Shown: one piece after another, positions 26,139 through 35,798 of the stretch | Numbering within the stretch: the first letter of the stretch is position 1 | Layout of the letters: every line of letters begins with the position of its first letter | Source: Marinobacter sp. NP-4(2019) | GTDB lineage: Bacteria > Pseudomonadota > Gammaproteobacteria > Pseudomonadales > Oleiphilaceae | Assembly: GCF_003994855.1 (NCBI RefSeq) | Contig: NZ_CP034142.1 | Coordinates: 1,612,001-1,676,000 of the forward strand | Direction: 5' to 3' | DNA: 64,000 bases | Notes under the pieces: model-generated | Database searches by the model: none | Seen by the model: only the letters and a program-made list of their open reading frames with translations | What the model was told of the DNA's origin: nothing | Translations under genes and position numbers: made by a program

Positions 26139-27008
26139 ATGGCTGCAATTACCGCTGCAATGGTCAAAGAGCTGCGTGAGCGTACCGGCCTTGGCATGAT
26201 GGAGTGCAAGAAAGCACTGGTAGAAGCTGGTGGCAGTGTTGACGCTGCTATTGAAGAGCTGCGCAAGTCTTCCGGCCTGAAAGCCGCCAAAAAGGCAGGC
26301 CGTACCGCCGCTGAAGGCGTATCTCTGATCAAGATTTCTGACGACAATACCGTTGCCTTCATCCTGGAAGTCAACTCCGAGACCGACTTTGTTGCCCGTG
26401 ATGACAACTTCATCAACTTCGCCAACGACGTCCTGGAAGTTGCCTTCGAAAAGGGTGAGACCGACGTAGCCAAGCTGATGGAAGGCGATCTGGAAGCCAA
26501 GCGTGAAGCGCTGGTTCAGAAGATTGGCGAGAACATCACTGTACGTCGCATCGTTAAGGTTGAAGGGCCGGTTGTCGGTGGCTATGTCCACAGCAACAAC
26601 AAGATCGCTTCCGTTGTTGCCCTGACTGCTGGTGACTCCGAAGTTGCTCGTGATATCGCCATGCACGCTGCCGCTGTTAACCCACGGGTTGGCAAGCCGG
26701 AAGACATGCCTGCCGATGAGCTCGAGAAAGAGAAAGAAGTCATCAAGGCCCAGCCGGACATGGAAGGCAAGCCTGCTGAAATCGTCGAGAAGATGATGGG
26801 CGGCCGCATCAAGAAGTTCCTCAAGGAGAACAGCCTTGTTGAACAGCCTTTCGTCAAGAACCCGGACCAGACTGTGGGTGAACTGATCAAATCCGTTGGC
26901 GGCGAGCTGGTGGGTTTTGTTCGTCTGGAAGTCGGTGAAGGTATCGAGAAGGAAGAAGTGGACTTTGCTGCCGAGGTTGCTGCTGCAGCCGGCACCAGTA
27001 AGGCCTGA
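26139..27008 (+). CDS. tsf: Elongation factor Ts
   Basis: 289 residues from the ATG at 26139. The nucleotide exchange factor for EF-Tu. Family marks: AAITAAMVKELRERTG, GLGMMECKKALVEAGG, VNSETDFVARDDNF, and the C-terminal dimerisation part with KFLKENSLVEQPFVKNPDQT. A strong AAGAGGA ribosome site precedes it. Confidence 0.98.
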   Translation: MAAITAAMVKELRERTGLGMMECKKALVEAGGSVDAAIEELRKSSGLKAAKKAGRTAAEGVSLIKISDDNTVAFILEVNSETDFVARDDNFINFANDVLEVAFEKGETDVAKLMEGDLEAKREALVQKIGENITVRRIVKVEGPVVGGYVHSNNKIASVVALTAGDSEVARDIAMHAAAVNPRVGKPEDMPADELEKEKEVIKAQPDMEGKPAEIVEKMMGGRIKKFLKENSLVEQPFVKNPDQTVGELIKSVGGELVGFVRLEVGEGIEKEEVDFAAEVAAAAGTSKA

Positions 27009-27092
27009 TCCTTCTGATTGGCGCTGCAGCCCTTGAGTTGCAGTGCCACCTGAGTCTGCCACGTCAGTTGGGGTGACCCGGCTTTCGTGGCG

Positions 27093-27144
27093 GGCTTGTA
27101 TCTGAGATACCCCTTTTTGTTGAGGAGTATGTCAGATACAAGCC
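27093..27144 (+). promoter_or_regulatory. Large hairpin in the tsf-pyrH intergenic leader
   Basis: GGCTTGTATCTGA (27093-27105) and its exact complement TCAGATACAAGCC (27132-27144) can pair as a 13-bp stem. The 26-base loop contains a CCCCTTTTTG tract. The hairpin ends 51 bases before the pyrH ATG at 27195. It may attenuate or separate expression of UMP kinase from tsf. The regulatory role is an inference. Confidence 0.5.
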
Positions 27145-27194
27145 TGCGAAGCTTGTCGCGCCAGAAGCAGCCAACAGACGAAAAGGGGATCATC

Positions 27195-27923
27195 ATGCCG
27201 ACATCATCGAAAACCCAGCCAAGATATAAGCGTGTTCTGCTCAAGCTCAGTGGCGAGGCCCTGATGGGTGAGCACGATTTCGGTATTGATCCCAAAGTTC
27301 TTGATCGCATGGCACTGGAAATTGGTGCTCTCATCGGTATTGGTGTTCAGGTCGGTCTGGTGATCGGCGGTGGTAACCTGTTCCGTGGCGCGGCCCTGAA
27401 CGCGGCCGGTATGGACCGGGTAACCGGCGACCATATGGGCATGCTGGCAACGGTGATGAACGGCCTGGCCATGCGCGATGCCCTTGAGCGCTCGAACATT
27501 CGTACCCGTGTCATGTCGGCCATTCCCATGAGCGGTATTGTTGAGCACTATGATCGCCGTCGCGCTGTTCGCGACCTGAAAGATGGCGATGTGGTGATCT
27601 TCTGTGCTGGCACTGGCAACCCCTTCTTTACCACTGATTCCGCAGCCTGCCTTCGTGGTATCGAGATTGAGGCGGATGCGGTTCTCAAAGCGACCAAGGT
27701 GGATGGGGTCTACTCGGCGGATCCCCATATCGACGCCTCTGCAGAAAAATACGACCATCTGACCTATGACGAAGTGTTGGACAAGAAGCTGGGTGTGATG
27801 GACCTGACAGCGATCTGTCTGGCCCGTGATCATGGTATGCCGCTGCGGGTGTTTGATATGAATCGCCCCGGCGCACTGACTCGCATCGTGACCGGGGAAA
27901 AAGAAGGTACACTGATCGAATAA
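27195..27923 (+). CDS. pyrH: UMP kinase
   Basis: 242 residues from the ATG at 27195 (the frame is open further upstream through the hairpin, but the family starts near MPTSSKTQPRYKRVLLKLSG, and AAGGGG precedes this ATG). Phosphorylates UMP to UDP. Motifs: LLKLSGEALMG, VIGGGNLFRGAALN, DHMGMLATVMNGLAM and VIFCAGTGNPFFTTDSAA. Adjacent frr and uppS give the standard order. Confidence 0.97.
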   Translation: MPTSSKTQPRYKRVLLKLSGEALMGEHDFGIDPKVLDRMALEIGALIGIGVQVGLVIGGGNLFRGAALNAAGMDRVTGDHMGMLATVMNGLAMRDALERSNIRTRVMSAIPMSGIVEHYDRRRAVRDLKDGDVVIFCAGTGNPFFTTDSAACLRGIEIEADAVLKATKVDGVYSADPHIDASAEKYDHLTYDEVLDKKLGVMDLTAICLARDHGMPLRVFDMNRPGALTRIVTGEKEGTLIE

Positions 27924-27994
27924 AGTGGTTGATCCGGTCGGCAGTTAGCGGCCGGAGAACGGACTGACATGAAAAACGAATTGAGGATGCTCCA

Positions 27995-28552
27995 GTGATC
28001 AATGACATCAAATCCGAAGCTGAGAAGAAAATGAAGAAGAGCATCGACGCTCTGCACTCAGCCTTCAATAAAATCCGTACCGGTCGTGCCCATCCGGCCA
28101 TTCTCGACAGCGTCATGGTGAACTACTATGGCCAGGAAACGCCTTTGAAGCAGGTTGCCAGTGTAAATGTCGAAGACAACCGCACACTGACTGTTTCACC
28201 GTGGGAAAAGAACCTCGTGCCGGCGATTGAAAAGGCAATCATGACCTCGGACCTGGGCCTGAATCCGGCGACCAGCGGCGATATCATCCGCGTACCGATG
28301 CCCATGCTGACCGAAGAAACCCGCAAGGAAATGGTCAAGCAGGCAAAAGCCGACGCTGAACACGGCCGGGTCTCTATCCGTAATGCGCGCCGTGATGCGA
28401 ACTCCATGTTGAAAGACCTGCTCAAAGAAAAGGAAATCAACGAGGACGAAGAGCGCAAGGGCGAGGAAGAGATCCAGAAACTGACGGATCGCTACATTGC
28501 CGACGTCGAAAAGATGCTTAAAGCCAAAGAAGAGGACTTGATGGCTGTCTGA
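27995..28552 (+). CDS. frr: Ribosome recycling factor
   Basis: 185 residues, the exact family length. Starts with GTG at 27995 (gtgatcaatgac). Signatures: AFNKIRTGRAHPAILDSVMV, ENRT-type DNRTLTVSPWEK, GLNPATSGDIIRVPMPMLTE and ARRDANSMLKDL. Together with EF-G it splits post-termination ribosomes. Confidence 0.97.
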   Translation: MINDIKSEAEKKMKKSIDALHSAFNKIRTGRAHPAILDSVMVNYYGQETPLKQVASVNVEDNRTLTVSPWEKNLVPAIEKAIMTSDLGLNPATSGDIIRVPMPMLTEETRKEMVKQAKADAEHGRVSIRNARRDANSMLKDLLKEKEINEDEERKGEEEIQKLTDRYIADVEKMLKAKEEDLMAV

Positions 28553-28618
28553 TCAGCCTCATCTCTTTCGGATAAAACGAACAGCCGATGCCGATCCATC
28601 GGCTGTGCAGGGGACTTC

Positions 28619-29389
28619 ATGACGGAAACTGTATCCGCAGAGATTCCGGTGTCGGCTGATGGTCGGCCCCGGCATGTGGCCATTATCATGGATGGTAACA
28701 ATCGCTGGGCGAAAGAGCGCCAGTTGAAGGGGGTAGCGGGCCATAAGGCGGGCGTGAATGCGGTCAAGTCTGTTGTGGAGACCTGCGCCCGTGAGGGCGT
28801 CGAGGTCCTCACCCTGTTTGCCTTTTCCAGTGAGAATTGGCGGCGGCCAAAAGACGAAGTATCGGCCCTGATGCGTCTCTTCCTGTTCGCTCTGGAGCGG
28901 GAGGTAAAAAAACTCCATCGCAACAATATCCGGCTACGGATTATTGGTGACCGGACGGCGTTCAGCCCCGCGTTACAGGAACACATGGAGAAGGCGGAAG
29001 AGCTCACCCGCCATAACACCCTGATGACATTGGTCATAGCTGCCAATTACGGTGGTCACTGGGACATAACGCAGGCAACCAGGCAGGTTGCGGAGAAGGT
29101 CCGGGCAGGGGAGTTGGAACCGTCGGATGTGACCGATGGCCTGATTCAGCAACATCTCTCAATAGGCGACTTGCCCATGCCGGACCTGATGATCCGGACA
29201 GCGGGCGAGCAACGCATCAGCAATTTCATGCTTTGGCACCTGGCATACACTGAGCTGTACTTTTCCCCGGTTTACTGGCCCGACTTCCTTGAGGACGAAA
29301 TGAAGGAAGCGCTGAAGGCCTATGCCGGCCGGCAGCGGCGATTTGGCCAGACCGACGACCAGATTGCCAGCCGCCAACCGGAACAATAA
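28619..29389 (+). CDS. uppS: Undecaprenyl diphosphate synthase
   Basis: 256 residues. Adds eight cis-isoprene units to farnesyl diphosphate to make the lipid carrier for cell-wall and O-antigen synthesis. Motifs: VAIIMDGNNRWAKERQ with catalytic Asp near residue 25, GHKAGVNAVKSVV, LTLFAFSSENWRRP, and RTAGEQRISNFMLWHLAYTE. The C-terminal tail overlaps the open frame of cdsA but not its likely start. Confidence 0.97.
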   Translation: MTETVSAEIPVSADGRPRHVAIIMDGNNRWAKERQLKGVAGHKAGVNAVKSVVETCAREGVEVLTLFAFSSENWRRPKDEVSALMRLFLFALEREVKKLHRNNIRLRIIGDRTAFSPALQEHMEKAEELTRHNTLMTLVIAANYGGHWDITQATRQVAEKVRAGELEPSDVTDGLIQQHLSIGDLPMPDLMIRTAGEQRISNFMLWHLAYTELYFSPVYWPDFLEDEMKEALKAYAGRQRRFGQTDDQIASRQPEQ

Positions 29390-29411
29390 CGACAAGACAG
29401 CGAACTTTATT

Positions 29412-30251
29412 GTGCTAAAAACCAGAATCATAACTGCGCTTATCCTTGCTCCTATTGCCATTGGCGGAATCTTCTTTTTACCGCCGCTGGGTTTTGCCCT
29501 GTTTACCGGTGCCATCATCACCATTGGTGCCTGGGAGTGGGCCAACATGTCCGGGGTAACCGCCCCGGTAGCCCGTGTGGCCTATGCCGGCGTGGTTGCC
29601 GCCGTCCTGTACGCATTACTCGATGTGCCTGCTGTTGCCGTACTCTGGCTGGCTGTTATCTGGTGGGTCGTCTGTTTCCTGATGGTGCGTAGTTACCCGA
29701 AAGGGGCCGATCATTGGGGGGCGTTACCTGTGAGGGCGATCATGGGGTTGTTGGTACTGGTTCCGGCGTGGGTCGGGTTAAATCACCTGCGGACTGGGAC
29801 CTTCCAGTTTGGTGATGTTGCCAACAACTTGCTCGTAATCCTTTATGTGTTCTGTGTGGTCTGGGTTGCTGATATTGGTGCCTATTTCGCAGGCAGGGCA
29901 TTTGGCAAAGCCAAGCTGGCCCCACGAGTCAGCCCGGGTAAGTCCTGGGCGGGTGTCTGGGGTGGCCTGGCAGCGGTGGCGGTCTTTGCGGTCATTGTCA
30001 GCCAGCTGGCCTCAGCGTCCGTTGATCAGACAGTGCTGTTGGTGATTGCGAGCCTGGTGACCGGGTTGGTGTCTGTGTTGGGAGACCTTCTGGAAAGCAT
30101 GCTCAAGCGTTTTCGCGGTATCAAGGACAGCAGTCAGTTGCTTCCGGGGCATGGTGGTATCATGGACCGTATTGACAGCCTGACGGCCGCCATCCCGGTT
30201 TTTGCGCTGATCATAACCCAACTCGGCTGGCTGGCGGCTGGTAACTGGTGA
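29412..30251 (+). CDS. cdsA: Phosphatidate cytidylyltransferase
   Basis: 279 residues from a GTG at 29412 (VLKTRIITALILAPIAIGG); the frame is open back to 29322 inside uppS, but this start fits the family. The protein has about eight membrane segments and the CDP-diglyceride synthase signature near the end, KRFRGIKDSSQLLPGHGG followed by IMDRIDSL. It makes CDP-diacylglycerol for phospholipids. It overlaps dxr by 4 bases if dxr uses the GTG at 30248. Confidence 0.95.
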   Translation: MLKTRIITALILAPIAIGGIFFLPPLGFALFTGAIITIGAWEWANMSGVTAPVARVAYAGVVAAVLYALLDVPAVAVLWLAVIWWVVCFLMVRSYPKGADHWGALPVRAIMGLLVLVPAWVGLNHLRTGTFQFGDVANNLLVILYVFCVVWVADIGAYFAGRAFGKAKLAPRVSPGKSWAGVWGGLAAVAVFAVIVSQLASASVDQTVLLVIASLVTGLVSVLGDLLESMLKRFRGIKDSSQLLPGHGGIMDRIDSLTAAIPVFALIITQLGWLAAGNW

Positions 30252-31435
30252 GCGGTTTTATGCGCCATATAACCATCCTTGGAGCTACGGGATCGATCGG
30301 CCTGAGCACACTGGATGTGATTCGCCGGCACCCTGAGCGATTTCGTGTCCATGCCCTCACTGCCAGTACCCGGGTTGAGGACATGGCGATCTTGTGCCGT
30401 GAATTCCAGCCCGCCTATGCCGTCATGGCGGATGCTGACGCGGCAAATCAGCTGGCGGACGCGATTCCGGAACTTCCGACGACGGTACTGAGTGGCGAGT
30501 CGGGGCTTTGCCAGGTAGCCAGTTCCAGTGAAGTGGACACGGTAATGGCAGCCATCGTGGGGGCCGCCGGGCTTCCCCCAACCCTCTCTGCGGTACGGTC
30601 GGGCAAGCGCGTACTGTTGGCCAACAAGGAAGCGCTGGTCATGTCCGGCCGGTTGTTCATGGATGCGGTGGCCGAGTCTGGCGCGGAGCTGCTTCCGATC
30701 GACAGTGAGCATAACGCGATTTTTCAGTGTATGCCGGCGGATCGGATTCGGGATCCCGAAGGGGCGGGTATCACCCGTATCCTGCTCACCGCGTCGGGTG
30801 GCCCGTTTCGGGAACACTCTGAAGAGGACCTTAAAAGGGTCTCTCCGGCACAAGCCTGCGCCCATCCCAACTGGTCCATGGGACAGAAAATCTCCGTGGA
30901 TTCCGCCACCTTGATGAACAAGGGGCTTGAGCTGATAGAAGCTTGCTGGCTGTTCAACACCGATCCTTCGCGGATCGAGGTACACGTTCATCCCGAGAGT
31001 ATTATCCATTCGATGGTCGAGTACGCCGATGGGTCGGTCCTGGCGCAATTGGGTAGCCCCGATATGCGGACACCCATTGCCAATGGCCTGGCCTGGCCGG
31101 AGCGAATTGATGCCGGGGTGGCACCGCTGGACCTGTTCTCTATCGGCCGCTTCCATTTCGAGCGGCCGGATATGCAGCGGTTTCCCTGTCTGAGGTTGGC
31201 GGCAGAAGCTTTCCAGTCCGGCGGGACGGCTCCAGCCGTATTGAATGCCGCCAATGAGGAGGCGGTTGCAGCGTTTTTGGCTGGTGCCCTTTGCTTTACC
31301 GATATCCCCGTTATTATAGAGCGCACCCTGACGGCAACCGAGGTAGTATCTGCCGACAGTTTTGAAACCATATTCGCGAAAGATGCTGAAGCCCGCAGGT
31401 TTGCCCGGGAACAGATACGATTGCTGACTGTCTGA
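30248..31435 (+). CDS. dxr: 1-deoxy-D-xylulose-5-phosphate reductoisomerase
   Basis: 395 residues from GTG at 30248, or 391 from the ATG at 30260 (MRHITILGATGSIGLSTLDV). First committed step of the MEP isoprenoid pathway. NADPH motif GATGSIG, LANKEALVMSG, SEHNAIFQC (metal and substrate), SGGPFRE, HPNWSMGQKISVDSATLMNK and EVHVHPESIIHSMVEY are all present. Confidence 0.97.
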   Translation: MSGFMRHITILGATGSIGLSTLDVIRRHPERFRVHALTASTRVEDMAILCREFQPAYAVMADADAANQLADAIPELPTTVLSGESGLCQVASSSEVDTVMAAIVGAAGLPPTLSAVRSGKRVLLANKEALVMSGRLFMDAVAESGAELLPIDSEHNAIFQCMPADRIRDPEGAGITRILLTASGGPFREHSEEDLKRVSPAQACAHPNWSMGQKISVDSATLMNKGLELIEACWLFNTDPSRIEVHVHPESIIHSMVEYADGSVLAQLGSPDMRTPIANGLAWPERIDAGVAPLDLFSIGRFHFERPDMQRFPCLRLAAEAFQSGGTAPAVLNAANEEAVAAFLAGALCFTDIPVIIERTLTATEVVSADSFETIFAKDAEARRFAREQIRLLTV

Positions 31436-31482
31436 TTTACGTCGTCGGATTGTTGGAATGATCGCCAACTATTGAGAGCGTT

Positions 31483-32832
31483 ATGCAACTAGTTCAAACC
31501 GTTCTGGCACTGGCTCTGACATTGGGCATACTGGTGACCCTTCATGAGTATGGTCATTTCTGGGTGGCCAGGCGCTGTGGGGTCAAAGTACTGCGTTTTT
31601 CCGTTGGTTTCGGGAAGCCGATGTTTTCCTGGTATGACCGTCACGGTACAGAGTTTGCGATTGCCGCCATCCCCCTCGGCGGCTACGTCAAAATGCTGGA
31701 TGAGCGCGAAGGGCCGGTTCCTGAGGAGCTTCGTGACCAGGAATTTACCTCCAAGCCTCCTTCCCGACGGATTGCCATTGCCGCTGCCGGGCCAGTCGCG
31801 AATTTCCTCTTTGCCATTGCTGCTTACTGGTTGCTGAGTGTCGTCGGTTTTACGACTGTGGCGCCCATCGTTGGCGATGTGAAGCCGGATAGTGTCGCGG
31901 AGCGCATGGGACTGGTTGAGGGAATGGAGATCCACGAAGTGGATGGCCGCAGAGTGACTTCGTGGCGGGATATCAACATGCGTCTGCTTGAGCGGGCAGG
32001 TGAGCATGGCGATGTGGTTCTGACTGTCAGCGACAGTGGCAGCCGTGGAGAGTTGTCCACCTCGCTTGATGGCTGGCGTCTGAATGACGACAATCCCAAT
32101 CCCCTGGGCGAGTTCGGAATTCAGCCCTGGCGACCTGCAATTCCTGCAGTGCTGGATGAAATCAGCCAGGGGGGTGCTGCAGAAGCGGCCGGGCTGCAAT
32201 CCGGAGACCGGGTTGTTGCCGTGGACGGGGAGCCTGTAGAGGACTGGTTTGCGCTGGTAGACATTATCCAGAGTTCCCCCGCATCTGCATTGGTCGTAAC
32301 CGTTGAGCGTGAGGGCAAGCGCCTGGACCTTCGGGTAACGCCGGAATTGAAAACCACCGACAGCGGTGAGGAAATTGGTTTTGTAGGTGCCGGTGTGGCT
32401 CAGGTAAGCTGGCCGGACGAGGTGCTGCGGGACGTACGGTTCGGTCCCTTGGCCGCGGTGCCTAATGCCATCGGCGAGACTTGGGCAGATACCCGCCTGA
32501 CGTTGGTTGCGATCAAAAAGATGGTCACCGGGCTGTTGTCACCCACCAATCTCAGCGGCCCGATTACCATTGCCCGGGTCGCGGAAGCCAGTGTCAGCTC
32601 CGGCTTCGAAGATTTCATACGCTTCCTGGCTTACCTGAGCGTGAGTCTGGGGGTGCTGAACCTGCTTCCCATACCAATACTTGATGGTGGTCACATCGTT
32701 TATTACACCATCGAAGCCATCCGCCGTAAGCCGCTTTCCGAGCAGGTTCAGGCGCTTGGATTACGGATTGGTATGGTATTGATTCTCACATTAATGGTGT
32801 TTGCTCTTTACAACGACCTGATGCGGTTGTGA
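31483..32832 (+). CDS. rseP: Site-2 intramembrane metalloprotease RseP
   Basis: 449 residues. Cuts the anti-sigma factor RseA in the envelope stress (sigma-E) pathway. Zinc motif HEYGH at residues 21-25 in the first membrane segment, two periplasmic PDZ domains (around 120-200 and 215-300, with GLQSGDRVVAVDGEPVEDWF) and the second metal motif in LNLLPIPILDGGH near residue 400, followed by the last membrane segment. Confidence 0.97.
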   Translation: MQLVQTVLALALTLGILVTLHEYGHFWVARRCGVKVLRFSVGFGKPMFSWYDRHGTEFAIAAIPLGGYVKMLDEREGPVPEELRDQEFTSKPPSRRIAIAAAGPVANFLFAIAAYWLLSVVGFTTVAPIVGDVKPDSVAERMGLVEGMEIHEVDGRRVTSWRDINMRLLERAGEHGDVVLTVSDSGSRGELSTSLDGWRLNDDNPNPLGEFGIQPWRPAIPAVLDEISQGGAAEAAGLQSGDRVVAVDGEPVEDWFALVDIIQSSPASALVVTVEREGKRLDLRVTPELKTTDSGEEIGFVGAGVAQVSWPDEVLRDVRFGPLAAVPNAIGETWADTRLTLVAIKKMVTGLLSPTNLSGPITIARVAEASVSSGFEDFIRFLAYLSVSLGVLNLLPIPILDGGHIVYYTIEAIRRKPLSEQVQALGLRIGMVLILTLMVFALYNDLMRL

Positions 32833-32875
32833 GAATTGCGAGCTCCTTACGCGCATTAACAGGCGAAATGACTGA

Positions 32876-35194
32876 ATGAGACGTTCTCTTCTAGGTGTAG
32901 CCATAGGTCTGGCAATTGCCGGCACGGGCATGAGTGCAGCGCACGCTGACGAATTCACGGTTTCCGATATTGAGGTAGAGGGCCTGCAGCGGGTATCCGC
33001 AGGCACCGTATTTTCTTCCTTCCCGGTCGACATCGGGGAGCCGGTGGATGAAGCCGAACTGGCGGGAGCGATCAAGGATCTGTTCCGTACCGGGCTGTTT
33101 ACGGATATTGAAGCAAGCCGGGACGGTGGTGTTCTGATCCTGACCGTTCGGGAGCGTCCTTCTATCACGTCTATTGAAATTGAAGGCAACAAGAATATTG
33201 AAACGGATATGCTCATGGATGCGCTGTCCGGAGCCGGGCTCGAGGAAGGTCAGGTGTTTCGCCGGGCTACCCTGGAGCGTCTGGAGCTTGAGATCCTTCG
33301 ATCTTATATCAGCCAGGGGCGTTACAACGCCCGGGTAAAGGCAACGGCAGAAGAATTACCCCGCAACCGGGTCGCCATCCGTCTTGAGATCAATGAAGGG
33401 GATGTGGCGGCCATCCAGCACATAAACATTATCGGCAACGAAAACTTCAGTGATGAGGAATTGCTGGACCTTTTCGAGCTGAGAACCAGCAGCTTGTGGA
33501 ATTCCATTACCAATGCCGACAAATACGCGCGGGAACGACTCAGTGGTGATCTGGAGTCTCTGAGATCATTTTACCTGGACCGTGGTTATCTGGACTTCAA
33601 CGTGGAATCCAGTCAGGTATCGATTTCACCGGACAAGCAGCAGGTCTTCATAGCGATTGCGCTGAATGAAGGTGCCCAGTATACGGTGTCGGACGTGCAG
33701 CTTCGGGGTGAACTGATTGTCGATGAAGAGGAGCTTCGCGAGCTCATCAACATCGAAGAAGGCGACATTTTCTCCCGCTCCACCATGACGGCCGTCTCCG
33801 AGCGCTTGTCCCGTCGCCTGGGTCGTGAAGGATACGCCTTCGCTAACGTTAATGCCGTTCCTGAGCCCGCCGCTGACAACACCGCCTCAGTGACTTTCTA
33901 TGTGGAACCCGGCAAACGTGCTTATGTCCGACGGGTTAACTTCGAAGGTAACGTATCGACCCGCGACGAGGTTCTGCGCCAGGAAATGACGCAGATGGAA
34001 GGCGGTGTGGCGTCTACCGACCGTATCGAGTATTCCAAGACAAAACTGGAGCGGCTGGGCTTTTTCCAGACGGTGGACGTTGAGACCACCCCGGTTCCCG
34101 GTACCGATGACATGGTGGATGTAAACTATTCCGTCGTCGAGCAGCCTACAGGTAGCCTGTCTGCTTCGGTGGGCTTTTCTCAGGCCTCCGGTGTGATACT
34201 GGGCGCCAACGTGTCGGAAAATAACTTCTTTGGCAGTGGCAAGCGGGTGTCCTTCGGGGTCAATGTCAGTGACTCCATCAAGAGTGCAAACTTCTCCTAT
34301 TCCGATCCTTACTACACGGTGGATGGCGTTAGCCGGGGTTTCAGTGTGTTTGCCAGGGAAACGGACTTTGAAGAGCAGGATATTTCTTCCTACCTGCTGG
34401 ATGAATATGGTGGCCGGCTGAGCTTTGGATATCCGACTGACAGCATAACCCGTCTCAATTTTGGCGCTGGCTACACCTTGTCCAAAATCAAGAAGGGGGT
34501 ATTCACCTCACAGGAAGTCCGGGATTTCATTGAAGGGGAAGGAAACGATTTCCATAATTACTTCCTCTTTGGTTCCTGGCGCCGCAGCACCCTGAATCGT
34601 GGCGTATTGCCCACCGATGGCTACAGTCACTCACTGTCAGCCGACGTGGCGGTTCCCGGAAGTGATTTAACCTTCTACAAGTTAAGCCATAAAACCGATT
34701 TCTATCAGCCGTTGAATGAAAATCAGACCTGGATTCTTCGGGGACGCACAGAGCTGGGTTATGGTGATGGCTACGATGGCCGTGATGTGATGCCGTTCTA
34801 TGAGCATTTCTACGCCGGTGGCTATGGTTCGGTTCGCGGGTACGAAGCGAACTCCCTTGGACCGCTGGCGACAAACAGCACCAATGACCTGTCAGACCCT
34901 GATCCGTTTGGTGGTAGTGTCTTGACAGAAGGCAGTCTCGAATTGATCTTCCCGACGCCGTTTGCGGGGGATAGCCGTTCCATGCGTACGGCATTCTTTG
35001 TGGACGCTGGCCAGGTGTTTGATCCGGACAGGGATTTTGACCCCGCTGCAGATGAGTTGAGGTTGTCAGCGGGTGTCGGGTTCCAGTGGATCACCGCTGT
35101 TGGTCCGTTAGCCTTCAGTCTGGCCAAGCCGCTGAACGATAAGAGTGGTGACGAGACACAGGTCTTCCAGTTCTCACTGGGGCAGACCTTCTGA
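32876..35194 (+). CDS. bamA: Outer-membrane protein assembly factor BamA
   Basis: 772 residues. Signal peptide with AHA cleavage site (near residue 24, before DEFTV), five POTRA domains (about 25-425) and a C-terminal 16-strand barrel ending in the F signature (FSLGQTF). The loop-6 motif is VRGYEANSLGP. It inserts beta-barrel proteins into the outer membrane. In the typical order rseP-bamA-skp-lpxD. Confidence 0.97.
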   Translation: MRRSLLGVAIGLAIAGTGMSAAHADEFTVSDIEVEGLQRVSAGTVFSSFPVDIGEPVDEAELAGAIKDLFRTGLFTDIEASRDGGVLILTVRERPSITSIEIEGNKNIETDMLMDALSGAGLEEGQVFRRATLERLELEILRSYISQGRYNARVKATAEELPRNRVAIRLEINEGDVAAIQHINIIGNENFSDEELLDLFELRTSSLWNSITNADKYARERLSGDLESLRSFYLDRGYLDFNVESSQVSISPDKQQVFIAIALNEGAQYTVSDVQLRGELIVDEEELRELINIEEGDIFSRSTMTAVSERLSRRLGREGYAFANVNAVPEPAADNTASVTFYVEPGKRAYVRRVNFEGNVSTRDEVLRQEMTQMEGGVASTDRIEYSKTKLERLGFFQTVDVETTPVPGTDDMVDVNYSVVEQPTGSLSASVGFSQASGVILGANVSENNFFGSGKRVSFGVNVSDSIKSANFSYSDPYYTVDGVSRGFSVFARETDFEEQDISSYLLDEYGGRLSFGYPTDSITRLNFGAGYTLSKIKKGVFTSQEVRDFIEGEGNDFHNYFLFGSWRRSTLNRGVLPTDGYSHSLSADVAVPGSDLTFYKLSHKTDFYQPLNENQTWILRGRTELGYGDGYDGRDVMPFYEHFYAGGYGSVRGYEANSLGPLATNSTNDLSDPDPFGGSVLTEGSLELIFPTPFAGDSRSMRTAFFVDAGQVFDPDRDFDPAADELRLSAGVGFQWITAVGPLAFSLAKPLNDKSGDETQVFQFSLGQTF

Positions 35195-35237
35195 TCAGTG
35201 GACGATGTAAAAAATAAAGACACAGAGGAGAAATACC

Positions 35238-35735
35238 ATGTTCCGATTAGCAGCAATGGCCGCCATGCTGGCGGTGGTTGTGTCTTTCCCGGCAGCGGCA
35301 GAGACCCGCATAGGCGTCGTTGATCTTCGCCAGGCTTTGTTTTCTTCCAACGAAGCGAAAGCCTTCAGTGAGACACTGCAGCGGGACTTTTCCGACGATG
35401 AGGCGGAGGTTCGCCGTGCCCAGGAGGAGGCGAGGAAGCTCAAGGAGCGCCTCGAAAAAGATGGCGCGATGATGAATGAATCCGAGCGCAACAAGCTGGC
35501 AACGGAATTCCAGGAAAAGGTAAAAGAGTTCAATTTCCTGAAGCAGCGCCTTGATTCCACGGTTGCAAGCCGTAAACAGTCCTTCCTCGAGAACGCCCGC
35601 CCTGATGTGGATGCCGCGGTTCAGGAGCTTCTTGAAGAGCACGACCTTGATCTGATTCTGCCCAGCGAGGCCGTGGTGTACGTGAAGCCGGAAATGAACC
35701 TGACAGACGAACTGCTGGATAAACTGAACCGCTGA
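35238..35735 (+). CDS. skp: OmpH/Skp family periplasmic chaperone
   Basis: 165 residues with a signal peptide (MFRLAAMAAMLAVVVSFPAAA, cleaved before ETRIG). Starts IGVVDLRQALFSSNEAKAF and has long helical arms (about 45-120) rich in E/K/R, as in the trimeric Skp chaperone that carries unfolded outer-membrane proteins to BamA. GAGGAGA precedes the ATG. Confidence 0.93.
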   Translation: MFRLAAMAAMLAVVVSFPAAAETRIGVVDLRQALFSSNEAKAFSETLQRDFSDDEAEVRRAQEEARKLKERLEKDGAMMNESERNKLATEFQEKVKEFNFLKQRLDSTVASRKQSFLENARPDVDAAVQELLEEHDLDLILPSEAVVYVKPEMNLTDELLDKLNR

Positions 35736-35798
35736 TCGCGCCTGGCTTCGGTCCGGTATCAATGGCAGGCCGGGCCACCTTACCTTGTGGAGTAAGTG

